Shown here piece by piece: positions 27,403-45,195 of a DNA stretch of 64,000 bases (positions are counted from its first letter, which is position 1; each line of letters begins with the position of its first letter). The translations under genes were made by a program, and so were the position numbers. The stretch lies in contig CAVVIQ010000012.1 in assembly GCA_963748385.1 (NCBI GenBank), forward strand, positions 124,001 through 188,000. Direction: 5' to 3'. The stretch is from Rhodoblastus sp963748385. Lineage in GTDB: Bacteria; Pseudomonadota; Alphaproteobacteria; Rhizobiales; Beijerinckiaceae. The notes under the pieces are model-generated. The model searched no databases. It was not told the DNA's origin and saw only the letters and a list, made by a program, of their open reading frames with translations.

Positions 27403-30230
27403 TTCTCCTGTCTGCGCAGCAGGAGGTAGCTCAAGGCCACGAGCGCCGGGAAGAACAGCGAGAGAATCGCCACATAGCCGGCAAGATCGACGAAAAACAG
27501 TCCTTTGGTGAAGGCGCCGACGCTGATCGGCAGGTAATAGGTCATGGGGAAAAGCCGCCCCATGAGCCGCCCCATGCCGGTGACCGCGGAAGCGGGCGTG
27601 CTGAGCCCGGAAAACATGCTCGCCGGCAGGATGGTCAGGATCGCCGTGCCGAACAAAGCGGCGATCTGGGTGCGGGTGAAGGCGGAGACGACCATGCCAT
27701 AGCCGGTCGAGGCGGCGGCATAAACCAGCGAGCCCAGCGCCAGAACGCCGAATCCGCCCTTGAGGGGCACTTTGAAGATGTAAAGCGCCATCAGGAACAT
27801 GATCAGGAAATCGACGAAGGCGAGGACGATATAGGGAATCTGCTTTCCGAGCAGGAATTCGAGCCGCGTCACCGGCGTCACATAGAGATTGGTGATCGAG
27901 CCCAGCTCCTTTTCGCGCACGATGGCGAGCGCCATGAGAATCGCCGGAATCAGCGCCAGTTGCAGGGCGATGGCGCCGGGGACCATGGCGTAGATGGAAT
28001 CGAAAGATTGATTGTAGCGGAAGCGCGTCTCGATATCCGCCGGCGGATCGGGGGGCGGCGGCAGGCCATGGATCGCCGGATCGGCGAGGAACTGCTGATG
28101 CAGGCTCTGCAGATAGCCGTGGATGGTTTCAGCGCGAAACGGCATGGCGCCGTCGATCCACACCGAAACCTCGGTCGGGCGGCCTCGCGAAATGTCGCGG
28201 CCAAAGCCCGGCGGAATCTCGATGGTGGCGTTGACCTCGCCGCTCTTGAGCCGGGTGACCATGTCCCTGGCGTCGCGGATCGGCGGCTGCTCGATGAAAT
28301 AGGCCGATCCGCGAACTTCGCTCAAATAGGCGCGGCTCATATAGGAATTGTCTCGGTCGAGCGCCGCATAGGTCAGGGAATCGACATCCGTGGTGATGCC
28401 GAAGCCGAGCACCAGCAGCAGCAGAGCCGGGCCGAAGATCGCATAGGACAGGCGGATCGGATCGCGCGACAATTCAAGAATTTCGCGGATGGTGTAGGCC
28501 GTCATCCGGCGCGGGCTGAAGCGCGGATTCCTCGCCTGCGCGCGATGCGGAATCCGCGGCTCGATCGCCTCGCCCAGCGGGCGCGCCGCGCCGGCCTCCT
28601 CCAGAAAGGCGATGAAGGCTTCTTCCAGGTTTTTCCCGTTCTTCCGTCGCGTCAGTTCGGCAGGCGCTCCGGTGGCGAGGATTTTTCCGGAATCCATCAG
28701 CGAAATGCGGTCGCAGCGCGCCGCCTCGTTCATGAAATGGGTGGAGATGAAAATGGTCACGCCTTCCTTGCGCGACAATTCGATCAGCAAGGCCCAGAAT
28801 TCGTCGCGGGCGACGGGATCGACGCCGGAGGTCGGCTCGTCGAGGATGAGCAGGTCCGGCTTGTGGACCAGCGCGACCGCCAGCGACAGCCGCTGGCGCA
28901 GGCCGAGCGGCAGGTCGGCGGCCAGGACGCCGCCATGATCTCTCAGCTCGAAACGGTCGAGCAGGGTCTCGATGCGATCGCGCGCCGCGCGCGACGGGAG
29001 GCCGAACAGCCGGCCGTGCAGTTCGAGATTTTGCAGCACGCTCAATTCGCCATAGAGCGAAAAGCCCTGCGACATATAGCCGACGCGCCGGCGCGCCGCG
29101 AGACCGCCCGCCTCGATGCTCCGGCCGAACAGCAGGGCCTCGCCGGCGCTGGCGTCCAACAAGCCGGTGAGCATTTTCATCGTCGTGGTCTTGCCGCAGC
29201 CGTTCGAGCCGACGAAGCCGAAAATCTCGCCGCGACGAATCGCGAGATCGACATGATCGACGGCGACAAAATTCCCGAATGTCTTGGTCAGGCCCCTGGC
29301 GACGATCACCGGCGCGCCGCCGTCGTCTTTTCGTGGCGGAATCTCCAGCTTTTTCGCGCCGCCGCCCTCGGGCAGCAGGCTGACGAAAGCCTCCTCGATG
29401 CTCTCGGCGCCGGTGCGCGCGAGAATTTCACGCGGCGCGCCGGTCGCGAGAATCTTGCCGGCGTTCATGACGATGAGGAAATCGAATTTCTCCGCCTCCT
29501 CCATATAGGCGGTGGCGACGATGACGCTCATCGAGGTCTCTTGGAGACCGCCAACCGCTTGCGCGCTCCGGTCTTCGCGTTCGCTCTGGCGTGCGCCAAC
29601 CGCTTGCGCGCTCCGGTCTTCGCGTTCGCTCTGGCGTGCGCCAACCGCTTGCGCGCTGAAGCGCGCGCGCATGCGCTCCACCAGCTCCCAGAACTGCCGG
29701 CGCGACAGGGGATCGACGCCGGTGGTCGGCTCGTCGAGGATCAGCAGGTCCGGGTCATGGATCAGGGCGCAGCACAGCCCGAGCTTCTGCTTCATGCCGC
29801 CGGACAATTGATGGCACGCCCTTTTGGCGAAAGGCGCGAGGCCGACGTCGCGGGTCAGCGCGGCGACGCGCGCCGCGCCCTCGGCGCGGCTCTGGCCGAA
29901 CAGCCGCGAGAAAAAGATGATGTTTTCCTCGACGGTGAGATCGGGATAGAGATTCTTGCCCAGGCCTTGCGGCATGAAGGCGATGCGCGGACAGATTTCG
30001 TCGCGCCAGGCCACGGAGCCGATGTCGCCGCCAAGAACCTCGATTCCGCCGTCCTGAAGGGCCTTGGCGCCGGCGATCAGGCCGAGCAAGGTCGATTTGC
30101 CGACGCCGTCCGGCCCCACCAGCCCGACCATGCAGCCGGCGGGAATATCGAGCGACAGGCCGTCGAGAGCTTGGGTCCGGCCATAGGCGTGGCGCAAATG
30201 GCGCAGCCGGACCGCGGGCTCTTGGCTCAT
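27399..30230 (-). CDS. rbbA: Tandem ABC ATPase-permease fusion (RbbA/YhiH-like)
   Basis: A 943-residue protein. ABC domain 1 has Walker A GPDGVGKST (39-47), signature LSGGM (142-146) and Walker B LLILDEP (162-168). ABC domain 2 (about 310-540) has GSNGCGKTT and LLILDEPTSGVDP. A C-terminal ABC-2 permease starts near MTAYTIREILELSRDP and carries six membrane helices and REKELGSITNLYVTPVTRLE. The family is called ribosome-associated ATPase RbbA in E. coli but is arranged as a drug/heavy-metal-type exporter. Between the first D-loop and the VATAYMEEA switch region lies an extra Ala/Arg/Glu-rich segment (about 192-230) encoded by a 45-bp tandem repeat. The gene overlaps its hlyD-like and yhhJ partners by four bases each. 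Confidence 0.9.
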   Translation of the reverse strand: MSQEPAVRLRHLRHAYGRTQALDGLSLDIPAGCMVGLVGPDGVGKSTLLGLIAGAKALQDGGIEVLGGDIGSVAWRDEICPRIAFMPQGLGKNLYPDLTVEENIIFFSRLFGQSRAEGAARVAALTRDVGLAPFAKRACHQLSGGMKQKLGLCCALIHDPDLLILDEPTTGVDPLSRRQFWELVERMRARFSAQAVGARQSEREDRSAQAVGARQSEREDRSAQAVGGLQETSMSVIVATAYMEEAEKFDFLIVMNAGKILATGAPREILARTGAESIEEAFVSLLPEGGGAKKLEIPPRKDDGGAPVIVARGLTKTFGNFVAVDHVDLAIRRGEIFGFVGSNGCGKTTTMKMLTGLLDASAGEALLFGRSIEAGGLAARRRVGYMSQGFSLYGELSVLQNLELHGRLFGLPSRAARDRIETLLDRFELRDHGGVLAADLPLGLRQRLSLAVALVHKPDLLILDEPTSGVDPVARDEFWALLIELSRKEGVTIFISTHFMNEAARCDRISLMDSGKILATGAPAELTRRKNGKNLEEAFIAFLEEAGAARPLGEAIEPRIPHRAQARNPRFSPRRMTAYTIREILELSRDPIRLSYAIFGPALLLLVLGFGITTDVDSLTYAALDRDNSYMSRAYLSEVRGSAYFIEQPPIRDARDMVTRLKSGEVNATIEIPPGFGRDISRGRPTEVSVWIDGAMPFRAETIHGYLQSLHQQFLADPAIHGLPPPPDPPADIETRFRYNQSFDSIYAMVPGAIALQLALIPAILMALAIVREKELGSITNLYVTPVTRLEFLLGKQIPYIVLAFVDFLIMFLMALYIFKVPLKGGFGVLALGSLVYAAASTGYGMVVSAFTRTQIAALFGTAILTILPASMFSGLSTPASAVTGMGRLMGRLFPMTYYLPISVGAFTKGLFFVDLAGYVAILSLFFPALVALSYLLLRRQEK
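29550..29657 (-). repeat. In-frame 45-bp tandem repeat inside rbbA
   Basis: Two identical 45-base units (29550-29594 and 29595-29639) are followed by the first 18 bases of a third (29640-29657). In the rbbA frame each encodes a 15-residue unit, AQAVGARQSEREDRS. The array lies between Walker B/D-loop and the switch region of ABC domain 1, where this family normally has only a short loop. Confidence 0.95.
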
Positions 30231-31366
30231 TCGCCGGGGCCTTGCAGCGCAGGCGTCCAGGGAGCCTTGTCGTCGGTCTTGACATAAGCGACGCCGGGCA
30301 GGCCGCTGCGCACCGCCTCGGCGTGGGCCCTGGCGCGGTCGGGATCGATCTTTACCCGCACCCGGAACATCATGCGGTCGCGGTCGTTCTGGGTCTCGAC
30401 CATTTTCGGGGTGAATTGCGCCTGATCGGCAAGAAAGGACACTTTGGCCGGGATCGGCCTGTCCGGATAGGCGTCGAGCAGGATGCGGGAATCGGCGCCG
30501 ATCTTCACCTTGTCCGCCTGAAGCGTCGGCAGATAGACGTCCATATAGACATAGGCCGTGTCGAGCATGGTGAAAACCTTGCCGCCAGCGGGCAAAACCT
30601 CGCCGACATTGGCGACGCGATATTCGATTCTTCCGTCGCGCGGCGCCACCAGGGTGTTGTCGGCGATATTCACGCGCGTCACTTCCGCGTCATGCACCGC
30701 CGCATTCAGCGCCTTTTCCGCCTCGGTGACACGATTTTCCGCCGCCCGCTGAATGAGATGGGCGGCGTCGAGCGCCTGTTTGCGCTGGTCGAAAAGCTCC
30801 TTCGTGGCGAAGCCGTTCTTTACCAGTTTCGCGGTGCGCTCGATTTCCTGCTCCGCGAGCAGGGACGAGGTCTTGGCGTTTTCGAGATTGGCGCGCGCCT
30901 CCTCGACCGCCTTCTGGGCCTGCTCGATCTGCGCCTCGCCTTTTTTCAGGGTCTGCTCGAGGTCGCGGGTGTCCATGACCGCAAGCACCTGCCCGGCGAC
31001 GACCTTGTCGCCCTCGTCCACCCGCAATTCGGCGATCCGCCCGGCGAATTTGGTGTCGATGTCGATGGGATCGGCCTCCAGCCGGCCGTTGCCATAGACG
31101 ATGTAGGCCGGGATCGCGGGAGCGCGATGCGCCTGCCAGACGACATAGCCGATCCCCCCGCCGATCAAGGCAAGAATCGCGAGCCGCCGCGCCCAGACGC
31201 TGCGCCGGCCCGGGAGATGATGCTCGATGACGGCATGGGCCGCCTCCGGCTGAACTTTCGCCGGGAGCTGCGCCGGCGCCGCCGGTTCGATATCCAAAGG
31301 GACCGCGGCGGCGGGGGACTTGTCGTCGGGTTCGTTCACGGAAGAAATCTCGCGATTGATACTCAT
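30227..31366 (-). CDS. yhiI: HlyD-family periplasmic adaptor (YhiI-like)
   Basis: A 379-residue membrane fusion protein. It has a cytoplasmic proline/alanine-rich N-terminus, one membrane helix (about 60-80, LAILALIGGGIGYVVW), a lipoyl/barrel half near GRIAELRVDEGDKVVAGQVL, a coiled-coil hairpin (about 130-230) and the second half with NTLVAPRDGRIEYRVANVGE. It should link the inner-membrane RbbA/YhhJ transporter to an outer-membrane channel. It is first of three overlapping genes, all on the minus strand. No outer-membrane TolC gene is nearby. Confidence 0.9.
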   Translation of the reverse strand: MSINREISSVNEPDDKSPAAAVPLDIEPAAPAQLPAKVQPEAAHAVIEHHLPGRRSVWARRLAILALIGGGIGYVVWQAHRAPAIPAYIVYGNGRLEADPIDIDTKFAGRIAELRVDEGDKVVAGQVLAVMDTRDLEQTLKKGEAQIEQAQKAVEEARANLENAKTSSLLAEQEIERTAKLVKNGFATKELFDQRKQALDAAHLIQRAAENRVTEAEKALNAAVHDAEVTRVNIADNTLVAPRDGRIEYRVANVGEVLPAGGKVFTMLDTAYVYMDVYLPTLQADKVKIGADSRILLDAYPDRPIPAKVSFLADQAQFTPKMVETQNDRDRMMFRVRVKIDPDRARAHAEAVRSGLPGVAYVKTDDKAPWTPALQGPGE

Positions 31367-31521
31367 GCAAGGTTACCGGCCGCCCTGCTTTAGCGCCATG
31401 ATCTGGCGCTATTGCGGCAGGGCCTTTTTCGGCGCCGCCGCCCGGCCGTGGCGCTATTTCGCATGCAAGCGCGACGAAAAGGCGTTAAAGCGGCGCCGCT
31501 GCGCTCGAACGTAGGATCGCC

Positions 31522-32095
31522 ATGCTTTTCCTTGATCCAAAATCCACCGCCCTGGCGCTGATCGACCTGCAAAAGGGCATTGTCGGGTCGCCGACGGAGC
31601 CGCGCTCCGGCGTGGATGTCGTGGCCTGCGCGAAAAAGCTCGCGGAAAGAATTCCGCGCCGTTCGCGCGCCGGTCTTTCCTGTTCGTGTCGCCTTTTCCC
31701 CGGATTTCGCCGATGCGCCGCGCCAGAAAGTGGACGCCCCGATGCAGCTTCCTCCCGGCGGCCTGCCGCCTGACTGGAGCGAACTGGCCGAAGGGGTCGC
31801 GGCGACCGGCGACATCGTCATCACCAAGCGCCAATGGGGCGCCTTCCACGGCACGGAGCTCGAGCTTCAGCTGCGGCGGCGCGGCGTGACGACGCTGGCG
31901 CTGGGCGGGATCGCCACCAATTTCGGCGTCGAATCGACCGCCCGCCAGGCCTGGGAGCTCGGCTTCGAAGTGGTGATCGTCGAGGACGCCTGCGCCTCGC
32001 GCGCCGCCGATCTGCATCAATTCGCGTTTTCGCATATCTTCCCCCGTCTGGGGCGGGTGACCGCCAGCGCGGATATTTTCTTCGCGGCCGGATGA
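31522..32095 (+). pseudogene. Isochorismatase-like hydrolase (YecD type) with a frameshift
   Basis: The first frame reads MLFLDPKSTALALIDLQKGI (active-site D15) up to AKKLAERI. A different frame then continues with FRAVRAPVFPVRVAFSPDF, QLPPGGLPPDWSEL, ITKRQWGAFHG (catalytic Lys) and GIATNFGVESTARQAWELG, ending at 32095. Dropping one A at 31650/31651 joins the two into a seamless product of about 190 residues, the family length. As in YecD and isochorismatases, the Cys of cysteine-hydrolase relatives is Gly here (TNFGVEST). The single-base excess means a recent pseudogene or a sequencing error. The next gene's ATG overlaps its stop. Confidence 0.85.
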
Positions 32096-33186
32096 GCCGA
32101 TTGAAAGATTTCTCGTTTCGCGACGCCGGCCTTTTGCGGCAATGGTCCGCGCTGATCGTGCTCACCTTGCTGCTCGGCGGCGTTCTGACCGCCCTGCGCC
32201 TTCCGGCCGGCCTGCTGATTGGCGCAATCGCCGCCGCCGCGGTCCTTTCCGCCTTCGATGGCCGGACCCAGGTTCCATCCTGGGCCTTTCTGATGGCGCA
32301 AGCCGCGATCGGCGGCATGATCGCCCAAAAGATGACGCCGGCGCTCCTGCATGAAATGGCGCGCGACTGGCCGCTTTTCCTCGCCGCCGGCTTTTCGGTG
32401 ATCGCCGCAAGCGGCTTGTTCGGCTGGCTTCTGACCAGATGGCGGCTGTTTCCCGGGACCACCGCGATCTGGGGCGCCCTGCCCGGCGCCGCCACCGCCA
32501 TGGTGATCATGGCCGAGGCCTATGGCGCCGACATGCGCCTCGTCGCCTTCATGCAATATCTGCGCATCCTGCTCGTCGCTCTGGTCGCCAGCCTGATCGC
32601 GCGCTTCCTGACCCCCGGCGCGGGCGCCGGCGCCGGCGCGCTCGCCGGCTTTTTCGCCCCCGTGTCGTGGCCCGCCTTCGCCGCGACCCTTGCCGCGCTG
32701 CTCGGCGCCGCCTTTCTCGCCCACCGGCTACGCCTGCCCGCGGGCCCGCTGCTGGCGCCGCTTTTCCTCGGCGCCCTGCTGCAGGACTCCGGCATTCTGA
32801 CCCTTGAACTGCCGCGTGCCTTCCTGGTCCTGAATTACGCCATTCTCGGCTGGAGCGTCGGCCAAAGATTCTCCCGCGCCCTGCTGCTGCACGCTTTCAA
32901 GACCCTGCCCGCGACCCTCGCCTCGGTCGCTGGCCTGATCGCGCTATGCGCCGGGCTCTCGGCGATTCTGGCGACCCTCGCCCATATCGATCCGATGACC
33001 GCCTATCTTGCGATGAGCCCCGGCGGCATCGACGCCGTCGCCATCATCGCCGTCTCCGCAAAACTGGACCTGCCCTTCATCATGGCCTTGCAGACGGCGC
33101 GGGTGCTGATGGTGATCCTCATCGGCCCCGCCCTGGCCCGCTTTCTTTCCGGCGCGACGCCCGCCAAGACGCCCGCGATTGATTGA
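32092..33186 (+). CDS. AbrB-family (PF05145) integral membrane protein
   Basis: A 364-residue protein with about ten to eleven membrane segments and an internal duplication: FGWLLTRWRLFPGTTAIWGALPG in the first half and the equivalent MTAYLAMSPGGIDAVAIIA in the second, each with the PG-containing re-entrant motif. This is the AbrB/ammonia-monooxygenase-like family, often misannotated as a regulator; transport function is inferred only. It is coupled by ATGA to the frameshifted isochorismatase-like gene. The long frame starting further upstream is a shadow. Confidence 0.82.
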   Translation: MSRLKDFSFRDAGLLRQWSALIVLTLLLGGVLTALRLPAGLLIGAIAAAAVLSAFDGRTQVPSWAFLMAQAAIGGMIAQKMTPALLHEMARDWPLFLAAGFSVIAASGLFGWLLTRWRLFPGTTAIWGALPGAATAMVIMAEAYGADMRLVAFMQYLRILLVALVASLIARFLTPGAGAGAGALAGFFAPVSWPAFAATLAALLGAAFLAHRLRLPAGPLLAPLFLGALLQDSGILTLELPRAFLVLNYAILGWSVGQRFSRALLLHAFKTLPATLASVAGLIALCAGLSAILATLAHIDPMTAYLAMSPGGIDAVAIIAVSAKLDLPFIMALQTARVLMVILIGPALARFLSGATPAKTPAID

Positions 33187-33303
33187 GGAGCGGCAATGTT
33201 GTTTAAGGGCCGGCGACAACCGCCACGGAATGGCCGCGATTGGCGGGCTTTGTGGCGCGACGCAATTCAGCCAGCAACTTGAGCTCAGGCGGAGCAGGTT
33301 TTC

Positions 33304-34734
33304 ATGCGCACCCTTTTTCTGCAAGCGCCTTCCTTCGACGGTTTCGACGGCGGCGCCGGCTCGCGTTATCAAGCGCGCCGCGAGATCGCCTCTTTCTGGT
33401 ATCCGACCTGGCTCGCCCAGCCCGCCGCGCTGATCGAGAACTCCAAGTTGATCGACGCCCCGCCGCACAAGATCAAGCTCGCGGAAGTGGTGGCCCAGGC
33501 CAAGGATTTCGACCTCGTCGTGGTCCACACCTCTGCGCCGTCCTTCGCCTCGGACGTGAAATGCATCGAGGCGCTCAAAAACGCCAACCCCGATCTCAAG
33601 GCCGGATTGATCGGGGCCAAGGTGGCGGTGGACGCCGATGGCAGCCTGAAAGCCGCGCCGGTGATCGATTTCGTCGCCCGCAACGAATTCGACTTCACCA
33701 TCAAGGATGTCGCCGACGGCAAGGATTTCAAGGACATTCTCGGCCTGAGCTATCGCGACGCCAACGGGAACATCCAGCACAACGACGAGCGGCCGATCCT
33801 GGAAAACATGGATTCGCTCCCCTTCGTCGCGCCGATCTACAAGCGCGACCTGAAGATCGAGAATTATTTCATCGGCTATCTCAAGCACCCCTATATTTCG
33901 ATCTATACCGGCCGTGGCTGCAAGTCGCGCTGCACTTTTTGCCTGTGGCCGCAAACGGTTGGAGGGCACCGTTACCGCACCCGCAGCGTCGGCCATGTGA
34001 TCGAAGAGATCAAATGGTGCCTGAAGAATTTTCCGCAGGTGCAGGAATATTTCTTCGACGACGATACCTTCACCGACGATCTGCCCCGCGCCGAAGCCAT
34101 CGCCAGGGAACTCGGCAAGCTCGGCGTGACCTGGTCATGCAACGCCAAGGCCAATGTGCCGCGCGAGTCGCTGAAAGTGATGCGCGACAACGGCCTGCGC
34201 CTGCTGCTGGTCGGCTATAAATCCGGCAACCAGCAGATCCTGCACAATATCAAGAAGGGCATGCGGGTCGAGGTGGCGAAAAAATTCGCGCGTGACTGCC
34301 GCGAGCTGGGCGTCATGGTCCACGGCACTTTCATCATGGGCCTGCCCGGCGAAACCCGCGAGACGATCAAGGAAACCATTGCCTTCGCCAAGGAGGTCAA
34401 TCCGCACACCTTGCAGGTGTCGCTGGCCGCGCCCTATCCCGGCACGTTTCTATACCAACAGGCGCTGGACAACGGCTGGCTCGACAGCGCCAACGCCGAA
34501 CTGGTGGACGAGAACGGCGTCCAGATCGCGCCGCTCCATTATCCCGACCTCAGCCACAAGGAAATCTTCGACGCCGTCGAAACCTTCTACCGCCAGTTCT
34601 ACTTTCGCCCGCGAAAAATCGGGGCGATCGTCAACGAAATGCTGCGCGACCGCGCCATGATGAAACGCCGCCTGCGCGAGGGCGTGGAATTCTTCCAGTT
34701 CTTGCGGGAGCGGAAACAGGGCGCGCAGTGCTGA
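33304..34734 (+). CDS. hpnJ: Hopanoid biosynthesis radical SAM protein HpnJ
   Basis: A 476-residue B12-binding-type radical SAM enzyme. The N-terminal Rossmann-like domain includes FLQAPSFDGFDGGAGSRYQA, highly typical of HpnJ, and the iron-sulfur motif CX3CX2C is C206, C210 and C213 in GRGCKSRCTFC. YFFDDDTFTDD and GTFIMGLPGETRETI follow. HpnJ acts on bacteriohopane side chains (formation of the BHT cyclitol ether). GGAGCAGG precedes ATG 33304. No other hpn gene lies in the window, so it is separated from hpnH/I/K-type partners here. Confidence 0.93.
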   Translation: MRTLFLQAPSFDGFDGGAGSRYQARREIASFWYPTWLAQPAALIENSKLIDAPPHKIKLAEVVAQAKDFDLVVVHTSAPSFASDVKCIEALKNANPDLKAGLIGAKVAVDADGSLKAAPVIDFVARNEFDFTIKDVADGKDFKDILGLSYRDANGNIQHNDERPILENMDSLPFVAPIYKRDLKIENYFIGYLKHPYISIYTGRGCKSRCTFCLWPQTVGGHRYRTRSVGHVIEEIKWCLKNFPQVQEYFFDDDTFTDDLPRAEAIARELGKLGVTWSCNAKANVPRESLKVMRDNGLRLLLVGYKSGNQQILHNIKKGMRVEVAKKFARDCRELGVMVHGTFIMGLPGETRETIKETIAFAKEVNPHTLQVSLAAPYPGTFLYQQALDNGWLDSANAELVDENGVQIAPLHYPDLSHKEIFDAVETFYRQFYFRPRKIGAIVNEMLRDRAMMKRRLREGVEFFQFLRERKQGAQC

Positions 34735-34895
34735 GGGGCTGGAAGCTTTAGGATGACGACGAAAATTTGTCCGTCGACCTGCTTGTCATGGCTGTATCCT
34801 ATTTGGAGGTTGGAGCCGCCGGCGAAACCGGCGCGGTTCACATTCCCGGCGCGCGACGTGCACCAGGCTCCCTCGCCAACCGAAACGTAAATTCC

Positions 34896-35123
34896 TTAAC
34901 CGCGCACGAAATCCCACTCACCTAGATCCTTCGGCAGTCGGAACTTTCGTGGATCGCCGATAGAGGGCCATGGCGTCGAACCACCCGCAAGATCGTCAAG
35001 TGCTTGCTCCGCCGTGGAGTAGGAGCCCAAAGCCTCGTCTTCAAAGGCGGCCTCGTACCGGCCGTCGCGCGGTACGATTCGGAAAGCTCCCTTCGGAGTC
35101 CGAAACTCCCAGTAGCCTCTCAC
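34896..35123 (-). CDS. Small hypothetical protein (75 aa)
   Basis: From GTG 35123, preceded by AGGAGAGG, the frame encodes (V)RGYWEFRTPKGAFRIVPRD and ends in LPKDLGEWDFVRG. It is rich in aromatic residues and compact, with an ASTAEQAL-like helix in the middle. No family is recognised. It follows a secreted hypothetical protein on the same strand with a 35-base gap. Confidence 0.6.
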   Translation of the reverse strand: MRGYWEFRTPKGAFRIVPRDGRYEAAFEDEALGSYSTAEQALDDLAGGSTPWPSIGDPRKFRLPKDLGEWDFVRG

Positions 35124-35158
35124 GTCGCCTCTCCTCTGCTTCAAGTCGCAGACCTTGT

Positions 35159-35596
35159 TCACCGATGGCTGATTGTCACGCTGCCGAAGTGATCGGGAAC
35201 ATTCGCCGAGCATTCGAGGTGCGCCTTGCCCGATTCCCGCTCGACTTCGCCCGCCGGATCAATCCCCGCGGCGAGAATGCAATCCCCGATTGCTCGCGTC
35301 GAGACTGACCCGCTGCCCAAGAAAATCCCGCCGGCCACTGACGCCAGCGCGAGGAATCGCACGTCCGGCTCGCCCTCGTATGCAACATCGAGCGAGCGAG
35401 CGTCGCCCGGCCCGCAAAGCAGCGTCATCTCATGCGCCGCAGGATGGGTGAACATCACGTTGCCGAACTCTGGCGTGATCCGATCGATCACCGCCTTGGT
35501 CCTCGCCGCGATGGCTTGGCCGAGATCGTCGCACGGGCCGGCGAGCGCCGGAGCAGACATAAGCACCAAGGAAGCGGCGATCGTCATTCCGCGCAT
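35159..35596 (-). CDS. Secreted hypothetical protein (145 aa)
   Basis: It starts MRGMTIAASLVLMSAPALAG, a typical signal peptide with cleavage after ALA at about 19. The mature region has four cysteines (PCDDLG, LLCGPGD, DCILAAG, LECSAN) that could form two disulfides. I do not recognise a domain. It is likely periplasmic and probably co-transcribed with the 75-residue ORF downstream. Confidence 0.6.
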   Translation of the reverse strand: MRGMTIAASLVLMSAPALAGPCDDLGQAIAARTKAVIDRITPEFGNVMFTHPAAHEMTLLCGPGDARSLDVAYEGEPDVRFLALASVAGGIFLGSGSVSTRAIGDCILAAGIDPAGEVERESGKAHLECSANVPDHFGSVTISHR

Positions 35597-35815
35597 TGCA
35601 AGCCCCTGCCGCAAGCGGTCCGGCGGACCGGCAAGCGAACGTATCACAGCCCGAAAGGGACCACAGCCCAGAAGTCGGCGCTCCGGGCGCGAAATGCGCC
35701 CGCGTCTCAGCCGGCGCGACCCGCTGCCGCAGTCCGCGACAGGGTGACCTTCTGACGGATCACTGACAAGGTTTTTTGGAGGCTTCGGGCTTGGAGTGTA
35801 AGCCCTTGATTTGAT

Positions 35816-35889
35816 TGGAGGCCTCGGAGGGAATCGAACCCCCGTACAAGGATTTGCAGTCCTCTGCGTAGCCACTCCGCCACGAGGCC
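35816..35889 (-). tRNA. tRNA-Cys (anticodon GCA)
   Basis: On the reverse strand the 74-base sequence starts GGCCTCGTGGCGGAGTGGC and ends CCGAGGCCTCCA with CCA encoded. The acceptor stem GGCCTCG pairs with CGAGGCC. The anticodon loop CTGCAAA gives GCA. The T-arm GGTTCGATTCC is canonical. It lies downstream of rpoC on the same strand. Confidence 0.96.
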
Positions 35890-35991
35890 GTGAATTGGAT
35901 GCTTCCATCCAATTCGGTCCGACGCCTATAGCAGCAGGACGGCGCCGCCCGCAAGCATTTCGCGCGCTTTCTTTACGCCCTCCCGGCAAAC

Positions 35992-36020
35992 AAAAAGGCC
36001 GCTCTTTCGAGCGGCCTTTT
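35992..36020 (-). terminator. Rho-independent terminator of the rpoBC operon
   Basis: On the minus strand a 10-bp stem (36018-36009 with 36004-35995) closes a GAAA tetraloop and runs into a T-tract at 35996-35992. It begins ten bases after the rpoC stop at 36028. Confidence 0.92.
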
Positions 36021-36027
36021 CCAAAAA

Positions 36028-40200
<4,173 letters not shown>

Positions 40201-40264
40201 GTCTTTCTCCTGGGCTGGCGGTCCCGCCGGCTTCACGGGACCCCGCTCCGAAAGGGGCACGATA

Positions 40265-40359
40265 GGGCGGCGTGTTCGCCGCCCGTCTCACTTAAGATGG
40301 AGCGGCGTTTCCGCCGCCCGTCTTACAACGACGACTTCAGGGAGGCGGCTGCGCCTCCC
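40265..40359 (-). repeat. Three tandem hairpin repeats in the rpoB-rpoC spacer
   Basis: Three GC-rich perfect hairpins lie in the 165-base rpoB-rpoC gap: 40265-40284 (8-bp stem, 4-base loop), 40302-40317 (6-bp stem) and 40340-40359 (8-bp stem). In the mRNA sense each stem follows a GACGGG-like start. They look like diverged copies of one unit about 35-40 bases apart. None has a U-tract. Confidence 0.85.
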
Positions 40360-40365
40360 GTCACA

Positions 40366-44502
<4,137 letters not shown>

Positions 44503-44761
44503 ATCGCTCCTCGCACCAATTCAGGCGGCCTCATCAGGCCCGCGATCCGGACCGGATCGTGCAACCTGCGCTCGCCTCCCCGGCGTCGCCGGGACGCGCG
44601 GAAAAGTCCGCGCAAATTCCTGGAAAGGTTTTGAACGAGGCCTTTCCGCCCCGGCAGGGATTTTACCGTCCCCACTGACGGCTTTGGCGGCCCCAGGGAA
44701 AACCCCGAAGCCGCCCTTTTCCGTTGGCTGCGCGCACGCGAAGCGGCGGACGCGCCCGAAA

Positions 44762-45139
<378 letters not shown>

Positions 45140-45195
45140 TTTCAGTTCCTGTAAACTTGGGGTTTGGTTCGATCGGTTTCAATGCCCGCCTGAGA

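Noticed and set aside
35787..35805. Hairpin after tRNA-Cys as a terminator
   Set aside because: Only a 6-bp stem with no following U-tract in the transcribed direction.
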